Below, one piece after another: positions 1-6,084 of a DNA stretch of 12,445 bases (position 1 is the stretch's first letter; each line of letters begins with the position of its first letter). The stretch is from the NCBI GenBank assembly GCA_041484845.1, contig JBGPIK010000180.1, positions 1-12,445 of the forward strand. The letters run 5' to 3'. Source of the stretch: JBGPIK01 sp041484845 (GTDB taxonomy: Bacteria > Desulfobacterota > Binatia > UBA9968). A program made the position numbers and the translations under genes. Under the pieces are notes generated by a model. That model made no database searches. It was not told where the DNA came from and saw nothing but the letters and a program-made list of their open reading frames with translations.

Positions 1-309
1 ACCTGAGACCGGCATACGATTGATGTGAACATCGAGCGGTGACAAAAAAATGCTGATCCTGGTGTCAGCGTCTGGCATCACTACAGGGCGTTGAACATGC
101 GCGATACTGACAACTTTACCGTCCGCCGGCGAAACGATTAACCCTTCGCCACCGGGTATGACGCGGTCCGGATCACGAAAAAAACTCGTAACGGCCAGCG
201 TGAGAAGTCCCAAAAAAGCCCCGAGCAGCAACCATCCCATGACTAAAGCGACGGCGGCGAAAATGGCTGCGGCAAAGATTAAGGGATACCCCTCTTTTGC
301 GATTCTCAT
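1..309 (-). CDS. psd: Phosphatidylserine decarboxylase proenzyme, N-terminal part (cut by window edge)
   Basis: The first 103 codons are present and the 3' part lies beyond the left edge. The enzyme decarboxylates phosphatidylserine to phosphatidylethanolamine at the inner membrane. The translation begins MRIAKEGYPLIF. Residues about 8-40 are strongly hydrophobic and look like one or two membrane segments. They are followed by FFRDPDR, then SPADGKVV (about 60-67) and FLSPLDVHINRMPVSG near the cut, all typical of the short bacterial Psd family. The pyruvoyl-forming Ser site would be in the missing C-terminal part and cannot be checked. The ATG at 307-309 was chosen because the protein aligns from there; no good Shine-Dalgarno sequence precedes it. 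The gene lies 31 bp after the ilvC stop, so it is probably cotranscribed and possibly translationally coupled. A downstream pssA outside the window would be expected, but that is inference. Confidence 0.9.
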   Translation of the reverse strand, partial: MRIAKEGYPLIFAAAIFAAVALVMGWLLLGAFLGLLTLAVTSFFRDPDRVIPGGEGLIVSPADGKVVSIAHVQRPVVMPDADTRISIFLSPLDVHINRMPVSG

Positions 310-340
310 GCTTTGATTCAGTCCAGGTTTGCACGGCTGC

Positions 341-1357
341 TTAGTTTTTAGTCTTATCCACGAGCCGATCTTGCGCGAGCCACGGCATCATCGCGCGCAG
401 TCCTGCGCCGACTTTTTCCAGCGGATGGTTCGCGGCTTCTTTGCGTAGCTCGCTAAAATGCGGCATGCCGCACTTATACTCGTTGATCCACTCCTCGGCG
501 AATTTGCCGGACTGAATGTCCCGCAAGATTTCCTGCATCGCCTTCTTAGCCTCCGCCCCGATGACTCTCTTGCCTCGAGTCAAATCACCGTACTCCGCGG
601 TGTTGCTGATGGAATAACGCATGTTGGTAAGTCCGCCTTCGTAAATCAAATCGACGATCAGTTTAACTTCGTGAACGCATTCAAAATAGGCCATCTCTGG
701 CGGATAACCGGCATTCACTAGCGTTTCGTAACCGGCCTGGATGAGCGCCGTGAGGCCCCCACACAGAACCGATTGCTCGCCGAAGAGGTCGGTCTCAGTT
801 TCGTCCTTGAACGTGGTCTCGATGACTGCCGCTCTTGCACCGCCTATGGCGCTAGCGTAGGCAAGGCCGAGTTTTTGCGTATCGCCGGAAGGATCTTGTT
901 GCACCGCCAGTAGGCAGGGAACGCCCCGGCCCTTTTCAAATTCGCTGCGAACGAGGTGACCGGGCCCTTTGGGAGCAACCATGAACACATTGACACCCGC
1001 GGGTGGAACGATCCTTTTAAAGTGAATATTGAAGCCATGCCCGAAAGCCAAATAGTTGCCATTCTTTAGTCCGGGTTTAATTTCTTTTTCGTAAGCCTCT
1101 CCCTGCAGTTCGTCTGGCAAAAGAACCATGATGATGTCCGCCGCAGCGGCCGCCGCAGCGGTCTCAGCCACTTGAAGCCCGGCATTCTCCGCCTTTGGCC
1201 AGGAGCTGCTGCTACCACGCAATCCGACAACCACATCGATACCGGAATCACGCAAATTATTCGCATGCGCATGCCCTTGACTTCCATAGCCAAGAACGGC
1301 CACTTTTTTACCCCTAAGAACATTTAGATCAGCATCACGATCATAAAAAACCTGCAT
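341..1357 (-). CDS. ilvC: Ketol-acid reductoisomerase (class I, NADPH type)
   Basis: This enzyme makes 2,3-dihydroxy-isovalerate or -methylvalerate from the acetohydroxy acid products of IlvBN, in valine, isoleucine and leucine synthesis. At 338 residues it has the usual length of the short class I enzymes. The Rossmann motif GYGSQGHAHANNL starts at residue 23. R47 and the serines at 49-52 fit the NADPH-phosphate loop. Metal-binding and active-site residues are all visible: D190 and E194 in DETETDLFGEQ, E226 and E230 in FECVHEVK, and S251 in YSISNT. An alanine-rich stretch at 64-73 comes from a small GC-rich repeat and is harmless in appearance. The ATG is preceded by AGGGAG at 1365-1370 with 7-nt spacing. 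The gene follows ilvN after an unusually long 234-bp gap that may hold its own promoter. psd follows 31 bp downstream. Confidence 0.98.
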   Translation of the reverse strand: MQVFYDRDADLNVLRGKKVAVLGYGSQGHAHANNLRDSGIDVVVGLRGSSSSWPKAENAGLQVAETAAAAAAADIIMVLLPDELQGEAYEKEIKPGLKNGNYLAFGHGFNIHFKRIVPPAGVNVFMVAPKGPGHLVRSEFEKGRGVPCLLAVQQDPSGDTQKLGLAYASAIGGARAAVIETTFKDETETDLFGEQSVLCGGLTALIQAGYETLVNAGYPPEMAYFECVHEVKLIVDLIYEGGLTNMRYSISNTAEYGDLTRGKRVIGAEAKKAMQEILRDIQSGKFAEEWINEYKCGMPHFSELRKEAANHPLEKVGAGLRAMMPWLAQDRLVDKTKN

Positions 1358-1374
1358 CGTTTTTCTCCCTCTGT

Positions 1375-1388
1375 TTATTAGCTAATAA
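1375..1388. promoter_or_regulatory. 14-bp perfect palindrome, possible operator of ilvC
   Basis: TTATTAGCTAATAA is a perfect palindrome centred between 1381 and 1382. It lies 17-30 bp upstream of the ilvC start and overlaps the -10/start region of the candidate ilvC promoter. A palindrome of this size is expected about once by chance in a window this long, so its position is the only argument for function. No known regulator is assigned. Confidence 0.3.
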
Positions 1389-1415
1389 TATGCCGATTGA
1401 CCAACGACAAGTCAA
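1387..1415 (-). promoter_or_regulatory. Candidate internal promoter for ilvC
   Basis: On the minus strand TTGACT (1410-1415) is followed after 17 bp by CATATT (1387-1392), a 5/6 and 4/6 match to the sigma70 consensus. Transcription would start near 1380, giving a leader of about 22 nt that includes the AGGGAG ribosome binding site. The -35 also forms a 5-bp inverted repeat with GTCAA in the spacer. This is inference from sequence only. Confidence 0.35.
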
Positions 1416-1568
1416 ATGCAAGTCGCGAATAAAACAGACCTTTTTGAATGTGTTCCAGGGGATGACGAGCACAGAGGAAGCAATGCTCAGGCTCAATCGC
1501 ACCATCGACGATCGGTGGTTTACTAAATCATTTGCGGCACGGCCAAAAAAACTGCAGTCACGAAGCCT

Positions 1569-1585
1569 CGGGTGAATTTCACCCG
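1569..1585 (-). repeat. Perfect inverted repeat just after ilvN
   Basis: The plus strand reads CGGGTGAATTTCACCCG: 8-bp arms around a single central base, or in RNA a 6-bp GC-rich stem with a 5-nt loop. It begins 6 bp after the ilvN stop codon. The nearest T run on the transcribed side (T7 at 1545-1551) is about 17 nt beyond the stem, too far for a standard intrinsic terminator. It may stabilise or process the ilvBN message 3' end, bind a protein, or be chance. Confidence 0.4.
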
Positions 1586-1591
1586 TGCCGC

Positions 1592-2113
1592 TCACGCTTT
1601 CAAGAGTGCAGGTTCACGCCGGGGCGAATCCGTCCTCGTGGTCTCCCGGGAGATCGCGATTCGACCGGTTCGTATAAGTTCCTTGATGCCCAAGGGCTTG
1701 AGCAAATTGATCAGCGCCTCCACCTTGTCGACATCGCCGGTGATTTCGATCGTGTAAGTGATCGGAGATGAATCAACGATTTTTGCGCGAAAAATATCGG
1801 CTATGCGAATCGCCTCATCGCGATGCTCGGGTTTCGTGTGGATTTTAATCAGCGCCGTTTCTCTATCCAGAAAATGAGTTTCCGTTAGATCCACGACTTT
1901 GAGAACTTCCACAACCTTGTTCAGCTGCTTCATGATCTGCTCGATGACAGGATCGTCTCCGGTGGTGACAATGGTAATCATCGAAGCCGTCGGATCCAGC
2001 GTCGGCGCAACGGAAAGACTTTCAATGTTATATCCGCGCGCGCTGAACAGGCCTGCCACTCTAGCTAAGACACCAAATTTGTTCTCTACAAGTACCGATA
2101 TAATATGTTCCAT
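1592..2113 (-). CDS. ilvN: Acetohydroxyacid synthase, small (regulatory) subunit
   Basis: This is the regulatory subunit that binds IlvB, raises its activity and gives feedback inhibition by branched-chain amino acids, usually valine. It has 173 residues, slightly longer than the common 160-165. An N-terminal ACT domain (about 1-80) starts MEHIISVLVENKFGVLARV. N11, G14 and N29 occupy the positions that bind valine in E. coli IlvH, so valine sensitivity is expected; this is family knowledge, not shown here. F13 replaces the Pro found in most homologues (NKPG). The C-terminal half carries the usual FLDRETALIKI segment. The start lies 11 bp after the ilvB stop with no clear ribosome binding site, so translational coupling to ilvB is likely. 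A perfect inverted repeat follows the stop codon. Confidence 0.96.
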   Translation of the reverse strand: MEHIISVLVENKFGVLARVAGLFSARGYNIESLSVAPTLDPTASMITIVTTGDDPVIEQIMKQLNKVVEVLKVVDLTETHFLDRETALIKIHTKPEHRDEAIRIADIFRAKIVDSSPITYTIEITGDVDKVEALINLLKPLGIKELIRTGRIAISRETTRTDSPRREPALLKA

Positions 2114-2124
2114 CGAGAAGATTT

Positions 2125-3903
2125 TTAGGCGGGCAGGACTCCCTCCCCCTCATCCACCTTTCTTTTTTGTGCGCCACCTTTTTTGGCTCTGTTCAGCTCA
2201 GGCGGATCCTCCAGCATCATTTCGTGTTGAGCGCCGCCTGCAGGAATCATGGGATAACAATTCTCATAAGGATCGATTTCGACGTCCATCAAAACGGGGC
2301 CCTTGTGCTTGAGCCCCTCCTTCAGCACAGGCTCAACCTCGCTAGGTTTGTTAGCCCTAAGCCCGAGAATTCCATAAGCGTCCGCCAATTTCACGAAATC
2401 AGGTATTTTGCCGAGGACACTGGCGGAATATCGCCCCTCATAAAACAGGTCTTGCCATTGGCGAACCATACCGTGAACACCGTTGTTCAAGAGAACAATC
2501 TTAACCGGCAGCTTGTGTTGTGCAGCGGTGGCCAGCTCCTGCAAGTTCATTTGGAAGCTGCCTTCGCTGGTTATACAGACCACCAGCCTTTCAGGAAATG
2601 CTTTTTGTGCGCCGATCGCGGCGGGGAATCCGAACCCCATCGTCCCTAGTCCGCCCGACGTCAACCAGGTCCGAGGCTTGGTGCCTTTAAAATATTGCGC
2701 CGCGAACATCTGGTGTTGCCCCACATCGGTCGCGATAATCGCGTCGTGCTTGGTCAGCGCGTAAAGCTTTTCAATGACAAACTGGGGTTTACTGATCTTG
2801 TCGTCTTGCTTATACGACAGCGGATGAGCCTTCCTCCAATCCTCGACTTGCTTCAGCCACGGAGCGCGTAAGGCCTTCATCTCCGCTGGATTCCCGTCCA
2901 TGGACCGGAGCATCACATTCATCTGCCGCAATACTGTTTTCACGTCTCCGACGATGGGAATATGGGCGTGAAAAGTTTTTTTGATCGAGGTCGGGTCGAT
3001 ATCGATGTGAACGACCCGGGCCCCGGGGCAAAATTCCGAAAGCTTCCCGGTTACCCGGTCGTCAAATCGCGCGCCGACGGCGATGAGTAGATCCGAATGG
3101 TGCATCGCCATATTGGTCCAGTAGCCGCCATGCATTCCGAGCATACCGAGCGAGAGCGGATGCGTACCGGGGAAGCTACCAAGCCCCATCAACGTCATCG
3201 TCACTGGAATTTGTGTGGTCTCCGCCAGCTCGCGGATTTCGTCCGCTGCATCCGAGAAAACGGCGCCACCGCCCACGTAGAGCATTGGCTTTTTTGCCTT
3301 CATGATCTCTTCCGCGGCTTGCTTGATCTGATGCTTATTGCCACTGATGGTAGGATTATATCCGCGCAAATTGACCTTTTCGGGATATTTGAATTCCGTT
3401 TTCTCCGTGCTGACATCCTTTGGAATATCGACAAGCACCGGGCCCGGCCGGCCGCTGATAGCAATATAGAAAGCCTCTTTGATTGTCTGCGCCAAGTCGT
3501 TAACATCTTTGACCAGCACATTGTGTTTCGTGCACGGTCGGCTGATTCCCACATTGTCGGCTTCTTGAAATGCATCGTTTCCGATCAGGTTCGTCGATAC
3601 CTGTCCCGTGAAAGCGACCAAAGGAACCGAATCCATATAAGCGTCGGCAAGACCCGTAACGATGTTAGTCATTCCCGGCCCCGAAGTGACGAGCACGACG
3701 CCGGCTTTACCCGTAGCCTTAGCGTAGCCTTCGGCCATATGAGCCGCCCCCTGTTCGTGGCGGGTCAAAACAAACTCGATATCTTTTTGCTGACAAAGAA
3801 CGTCGAAGATCTTTAGGACGACGCCGCCCGGGAGTCCAAAGACGGTCTTTACCCCCTCGCGTCTCAAAGCTTCAACGAAAATTTCAGCTCCGGTGATTTT
3901 CAT
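2125..3903 (-). CDS. ilvB: Acetohydroxyacid (acetolactate) synthase, large catalytic subunit
   Basis: This catalyses the first common step of branched-chain amino acid synthesis: two pyruvates to 2-acetolactate, or pyruvate plus 2-oxobutyrate to 2-aceto-2-hydroxybutyrate, using thiamine diphosphate (ThDP), Mg2+ and FAD. It has 592 residues with three domains. The N-terminal ThDP domain has GLPGG at 23-27 and catalytic E50 in TRHEQGA. The central FAD domain has ARFDDRV. The C-terminal domain has VGQHQMFAAQ, the second ThDP motif and NN at 473-474, then VRQWQ (W483). Oddly, the ThDP/Mg motif reads S446-E447-G448 instead of G-D-G. V28 and S103 replace the more usual Ala and Pro. The last 25-30 residues are a charged extension. 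The start is set by AGGGAG at 3908-3913, 4 nt before the ATG. Neighbouring ilvN and ilvC make the assignment firm despite the odd motif. Confidence 0.95.
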   Translation of the reverse strand: MKITGAEIFVEALRREGVKTVFGLPGGVVLKIFDVLCQQKDIEFVLTRHEQGAAHMAEGYAKATGKAGVVLVTSGPGMTNIVTGLADAYMDSVPLVAFTGQVSTNLIGNDAFQEADNVGISRPCTKHNVLVKDVNDLAQTIKEAFYIAISGRPGPVLVDIPKDVSTEKTEFKYPEKVNLRGYNPTISGNKHQIKQAAEEIMKAKKPMLYVGGGAVFSDAADEIRELAETTQIPVTMTLMGLGSFPGTHPLSLGMLGMHGGYWTNMAMHHSDLLIAVGARFDDRVTGKLSEFCPGARVVHIDIDPTSIKKTFHAHIPIVGDVKTVLRQMNVMLRSMDGNPAEMKALRAPWLKQVEDWRKAHPLSYKQDDKISKPQFVIEKLYALTKHDAIIATDVGQHQMFAAQYFKGTKPRTWLTSGGLGTMGFGFPAAIGAQKAFPERLVVCITSEGSFQMNLQELATAAQHKLPVKIVLLNNGVHGMVRQWQDLFYEGRYSASVLGKIPDFVKLADAYGILGLRANKPSEVEPVLKEGLKHKGPVLMDVEIDPYENCYPMIPAGGAQHEMMLEDPPELNRAKKGGAQKRKVDEGEGVLPA

Positions 3904-3911
3904 AGCACTCC

Positions 3912-4148
3912 CTACTGGACGCTACCGCTTTGGCGGTGTTTTCCGAGGATTTGCATTATTTTGTCTTTACCCACTAGTTTCAATTTTTGAATTCTTTTCA
4001 TTTCGACTTCTTCGTCCGCGGAAAGATGATGTTTGTGGTGATACTCCGAGAGTTTTTTTTCGAGTTCCTGGTGTTCTTCATAATATTTCTTGAGTTCTGG
4101 GTCCTTATCCAAAAGGGCGACAATCACCTGTTCCTCTTTCATTTCCAT
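3912..4148 (-). CDS. Small DUF465 (YdcH-family) coiled-coil protein
   Basis: A 78-residue, highly charged, probably cytoplasmic protein with no signal peptide or membrane segment. Residues about 18-68 have the family pattern: a Tyr/His-rich N-terminal helix (KKYYEEHQELEKKL), a turn with HLSADEE, then a second Lys-rich helix ending KLVGKDKIMQIL. This predicts a short antiparallel helical hairpin. The molecular role of DUF465/YdcH proteins is not established. AGGAGGAGG at 4156-4164, 7 nt upstream, is the strongest ribosome binding site of this half of the window and fixes the start at 4148 rather than the Met at 4142. The stop lies 8 bp before ilvB, and the ilvB ribosome binding site overlaps its last codons. 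It is therefore the first gene of the apparent ilv operon, behind a candidate TTGACA promoter. Confidence 0.85.
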   Translation of the reverse strand: MEMKEEQVIVALLDKDPELKKYYEEHQELEKKLSEYHHKHHLSADEEVEMKRIQKLKLVGKDKIMQILGKHRQSGSVQ

Positions 4149-4187
4149 CGGGCCGCCTCCTCCTACCTTTTATAATCTTTTCAGCGA

Positions 4188-4216
4188 ACCTTATCGCACG
4201 AGGCTTTTTTTGTCAA
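4188..4216 (-). promoter_or_regulatory. Candidate promoter of the DUF465-ilvBN unit
   Basis: On the minus strand a perfect TTGACA (4211-4216) is followed after exactly 17 bp by TAAGGT (4188-4193), a poor -10 matching only 3 of 6 positions. Transcription would start near 4181, about 30 nt before the DUF465 start, leaving no room for a leader peptide or attenuator. A weak 5-bp inverted repeat (AACGT/ACGTT) lies just upstream; no terminator of the tsaB unit is visible. Confidence 0.45.
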
Positions 4217-4244
4217 CGTAGGTTCTGCGCACGTTTTCAAATAG

Positions 4245-4985
4245 TTAGCCCAGTTCTTTATGCTTCATCTCGGCTTCCGAGAGACGCAGATAAACAGGCA
4301 CCATAGAGCCCAAAAAATCCCCGTCGGAAACATGCAAGCGCGCTTCACCGAGGCGCGCGACCGCCGAAGCTAGGGAAGGGTAGCCGTCTCCTGCGCAGTA
4401 CCGGACTTCGTTTCCCGAAGAAGCGCCAAGTACGTTTTCATAGACCTTGGCGCCGTCGCCGATAAACAAACACGGCGCGCCGCCCGCAAGATTCCGCGCT
4501 TGATCGTTTACAGCAGAGACCGGCGCAAGGGCGTCTTCCGTGAGTCGGGTTAGAGCGTCCGCGGTCCGGCGGAAGAAGGATACGTACACCTCCTTCTTTC
4601 TCGCGTCTAACAATGAACAGACCACGCCAACAAAATCCGTTACCCGCGCCGCATTTGCCCAGAGGGTTGACACTCCTGTAACCGGACGTTGCCATCCATA
4701 AGCGAGCCCCTTAACTGTGCTTAGACCTATGCGCAATCCGGTAAACGAACCCGGACCGATGGAAATGGCGAGTCCGTCAAGTCTGGGAAGTGAACAGCGC
4801 GCAGCGGCTAAAACCGACTCGATCAAAGGCAGAATGATTTCCGCATGGCCTGCCTTTGGCTGATTTAATTTCGACCGGGGGTCATATGAGGTTTGCAAAT
4901 AATGTTCATCGGCGATAATGGCACCGTTTTCTACTAGCGCGACGCTTGCGGTGGACGTTGCGGTATCAATTCCGAGGATCCTCAT
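4245..4985 (-). CDS. tsaB: tRNA threonylcarbamoyladenosine biosynthesis protein TsaB
   Basis: TsaB is the non-catalytic partner of TsaD in the complex that places t6A at position 37 of ANN-decoding tRNAs. The protein has 246 residues and the ASKHA-like fold signature of the YeaZ family: MRILGIDTATSTASVAL at the N terminus, then GHAEIILPLI (about 47-56), IGPGSFTGLRIGLSTVKGLA (about 76-95) and LLDARKKEVYVSFF near residue 130. All are hallmarks of TsaB rather than TsaD, whose metal-binding His pair is absent. The ATG overlaps the rseP stop as ATGA, indicating coupled translation. A 96-bp gap with a candidate new promoter follows, so tsaB is probably the last gene of the rpsB-led cluster, although read-through into the ilv genes is possible. 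Confidence 0.95.
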   Translation of the reverse strand: MRILGIDTATSTASVALVENGAIIADEHYLQTSYDPRSKLNQPKAGHAEIILPLIESVLAAARCSLPRLDGLAISIGPGSFTGLRIGLSTVKGLAYGWQRPVTGVSTLWANAARVTDFVGVVCSLLDARKKEVYVSFFRRTADALTRLTEDALAPVSAVNDQARNLAGGAPCLFIGDGAKVYENVLGASSGNEVRYCAGDGYPSLASAVARLGEARLHVSDGDFLGSMVPVYLRLSEAEMKHKELG

Positions 4986-6064
4986 CCACCGACCTGTTTT
5001 TCAAAAAACCGCGCGATATCGTTATAAAACGCATAAACCATCAGGAGCATCAGCAGAAAGACGCCGACTTGTTGAGCCATCTCGCGGTGTTTTACAGCAA
5101 CGGGACGACCGATGACCGCCTCCACCAGAAAGAAAAGAAGATGCCCTCCATCAAGTACGGGGATCGGCAAAAGGTTAAGGACTCCGAGGTTAACGCTCAA
5201 AACCGCAACGAAAAACAGAAAGCTGCCCAGACCTTCCTGAGCCTGTTGCCCCGCCATCTGAGCGATTAGAATCGGACCTCCGAGATTACGCGGCGACACC
5301 TCGCCCCGGACCATTTTATACAGCGCCATCAGCGTTATTTTTGCGTATTCGTAGGTTTGCTGAAATGCTCGGACAATCGCCAACCCCGGACTTCCTTTTT
5401 GCATCGACATCTGGCTGCCGATGCCAATCATCCACTCCTCGCGCTTTTCACCGAAAATGTTTTTCCCTTCTCTTTTTGCCGGCTGAACCGTAACTGGAAT
5501 TTCCTGGTTGTCTCTCCGCAGTTGAAGGGTGATGGGGCTACCTGCGCTTGCTTTAATGCCGCTCGACAACTCCTCCCAGTCCTTAACGACCTGGCCATTC
5601 AGCGCTACGATAACGTCACCCTTGTGAATACCAGCGCCTTCCGCTGGCGAGCCCTTTTCCACGCCCGCGACTTGGGTTGAAGAAACTGGGACTCCGTTAA
5701 ACAAAAACACCACCATCAGGAGTACTACGGCCAAAAGAAGGTTAAATCCGGGTCCCGCGACCACAATGGCGATTCGTTTAAGCAACCCTTTATGAGCAAA
5801 GGATCGCTCGAGATCCGACTCCCCGACCTCTTCGTCCGGATCTTCGCCCACCATCTTGACATAGCCTCCGAGGGGAAAAGCACTTAACGCATAGTCCGTC
5901 CCTCCCCATTTCCTAACCCAAAGCTTCGGTCCGAAACCGACCGAAAATGTCAGTACTCCGACGCCCGATAACTTGGCTATTAAAAAATGCCCGAATTCAT
6001 GAAACACGATCAACAATCCGAGCCCGACCAAGGCTGCACCGACTGAATAAATTACATCCTGCAT
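4982..6064 (-). CDS. rseP: RseP family site-2 zinc metalloprotease
   Basis: An inner-membrane protease that cuts within membrane segments, classically of anti-sigma factors such as RseA and of signal-peptide remnants. It has 360 residues. The first membrane segment contains HEFGH (H22, E23, H26), the zinc and catalytic motif. One PDZ domain spans about 110-200 (VEKGSPAEGAGIHKGDVIVALNG). The C-terminal membrane region has NLGVLNLLPIPVLDGGH, with D305 as third zinc ligand. E. coli RseP has two PDZ domains and about 450 residues; the one-PDZ form seen here is common in deltaproteobacteria and Gram-positives. AAGGAG (6071-6076), 6 nt upstream, supports the ATG. The gene follows dxr by 20 bp and overlaps tsaB by ATGA. 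Which anti-sigma factor it processes cannot be told. Confidence 0.95.
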   Translation of the reverse strand: MQDVIYSVGAALVGLGLLIVFHEFGHFLIAKLSGVGVLTFSVGFGPKLWVRKWGGTDYALSAFPLGGYVKMVGEDPDEEVGESDLERSFAHKGLLKRIAIVVAGPGFNLLLAVVLLMVVFLFNGVPVSSTQVAGVEKGSPAEGAGIHKGDVIVALNGQVVKDWEELSSGIKASAGSPITLQLRRDNQEIPVTVQPAKREGKNIFGEKREEWMIGIGSQMSMQKGSPGLAIVRAFQQTYEYAKITLMALYKMVRGEVSPRNLGGPILIAQMAGQQAQEGLGSFLFFVAVLSVNLGVLNLLPIPVLDGGHLLFFLVEAVIGRPVAVKHREMAQQVGVFLLMLLMVYAFYNDIARFFEKQVGG

Positions 6065-6084
6065 CTATAGCTCCTTGATTATTA

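Larger units (their letters stand above)
1358..1591 (-). other. ilvN-ilvC intergenic region
   Basis: This is a 234-bp gap inside an otherwise tight operon. Going downstream from ilvN on the minus strand it holds a perfect inverted repeat (1569-1585), a T7 run (1545-1551) about 17 nt beyond it, a stretch with no recognisable content, a candidate sigma70-like promoter (1387-1415), a 14-bp palindrome (1375-1388) and the ilvC Shine-Dalgarno sequence (1365-1370). An 84-codon open frame starting with GTG overlaps the ilvN stop and runs across the whole gap into ilvC. It has no ribosome binding site and an implausible residue mix (many Cys, Trp, Arg, Ser), so I do not call it a gene. Confidence 0.6.

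Noticed and set aside
1139..1161. Short GC-rich tandem repeat inside ilvC.
   Set aside because: It encodes an alanine run in a helical linker of KARI; an ordinary low-complexity coding stretch.
1545..1585. Intrinsic terminator after ilvN (stem plus T7).
   Set aside because: The T run starts about 17 nt beyond the stem, too far for the standard mechanism; kept only as an inverted repeat.
1341..1595. An 84-codon minus-strand frame filling the ilvN-ilvC gap, with a GTG overlapping the ilvN stop.
   Set aside because: No ribosome binding site, residue composition unlike a real protein, no recognisable motif, and it runs into ilvC out of frame.
3097..3816. A 239-codon plus-strand frame inside ilvB.
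   Set aside because: It lies wholly antisense to a clearly real gene, and its His/Arg-rich translation is typical of a shadow frame.
4201..4240. Terminator downstream of tsaB.
   Set aside because: Only a 5-bp stem with an 11-nt loop is possible, and on the transcribed strand it is followed by an A run, not a T run.
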